This document shows, in pieces, positions 63,914-64,000 of a stretch of DNA of 64,000 nucleotides (position 1 is the stretch's first letter; each line of letters begins with the position of its first letter). A model generated the notes under the pieces. That model saw only the letters and a list, made by a program, of their open reading frames with translations, ran no database searches and was not told the origin of the DNA. The DNA is taken from assembly GCA_934149365.1 (NCBI GenBank), contig CAKPEI010000002.1:1-64000 (forward strand), given 5' to 3'. Both the position numbers and the translations under genes were made by a program. Source of the stretch: an uncultured Clostridia bacterium. Its GTDB lineage: Bacteria; Bacillota; Clostridia; TANB77; CAG-465.

Positions 63914-64000
63914 ATGGAAGCAAGAGCAGAACTTAAATATGCTAGAATAAGTAGCAGAAAAGTTAAAATTGTTATTGACCTTATAAAAGGTAAACCAGCT
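63914..64000 (+). CDS. rplV: 50S ribosomal protein L22, 5' part
   Basis: AAGGAGG (63898-63904) lies 9 nt before ATG 63914. The 29 visible residues, MEARAELKYARISSRKVKIV then IDLIKGKPA, match the L22 N-terminus (ARYVRISPRKVRLVVDLIRGK-type). The gene runs off the window end. Confidence 0.93.
   Translation, partial: MEARAELKYARISSRKVKIVIDLIKGKPA

Overview
The window comes from the chromosome of a low-GC, Gram-positive, Clostridia-like bacterium. The evidence is AT-rich sequence with strong AGGAGG ribosome sites, GTG and TTG starts, TTGACA/TATAAT promoters, a FapR-PlsX-AcpP lipid operon, SepF and DivIVA, a one-piece tmRNA, and YabG, a protease known only from spore formers. Most of the window is well-preserved housekeeping DNA. 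Accessory genes sit between the operons.

Layout: the 3' end of tRNA-Asn and small genes (1-2.9 kb); the str operon rpsL-rpsG-fusA-tuf (3.1-7.7 kb); a phosphodiesterase, a first pilin-like gene and membrane proteins (7.8-11.3 kb); fapR-plsX-acpP-rnc and a radical SAM gene (11.4-15.3 kb); yitT, a split transketolase, rarA and envelope genes (15.3-22.1 kb); a D,D-carboxypeptidase, a ComEA-like protein, an orphan frameshifted VirD4-like coupling protein and prfA (22.2-28.6 kb); an accessory block with a pilin-like gene carrying a hypervariable 3' end, a probable polymorphic toxin and its neighbour, an acyl-CoA synthetase and a small radical-SAM peptide cluster (28.6-37 kb); mutS-mutL-miaA, sepF, divIVA, valS, yabG, ssrA, an ABC exporter and rpsT (37.7-55.4 kb); tmk-thyA-dfrA (55.6-57.7 kb); a second hypervariable pilin-like gene with a template-repeat-like sequence behind it and a broken fic gene (57.9-60.35 kb); and the start of the S10 ribosomal operon (60.4-64 kb).

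The most interesting system is a set of surface-protein genes with two layers of variation. (1) Two genes (29127-30308 and 58066-59259) encode proteins with a type IV prepilin-like N-terminus and end in 145-bp segments that align without gaps to each other and to a third, Asn-codon-rich 145-bp segment (59318-59462). Differences fall mainly at adenines of the third segment. This is the signature of a diversity-generating retroelement (DGR), with variable repeats in pilin-like proteins. No reverse transcriptase gene lies in the window. (2) Two pilin-like genes (9161 and 29127) are preceded by matching leaders: same promoter type, a small ORF with a dinucleotide repeat near the same place, (GA)5 or (AC)15, and a similar intrinsic terminator. 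In one leader the ORF runs through the terminator. In the other the (AC)15 tract puts the ORF out of frame, so it stops early. I infer slipped-strand phase variation acting through translation-coupled antitermination.

Three genes are each broken by one single-base indel (near 1460, 25859 and 59917), two of them in T5 runs. Sequencing error has to be excluded before they are called pseudogenes.
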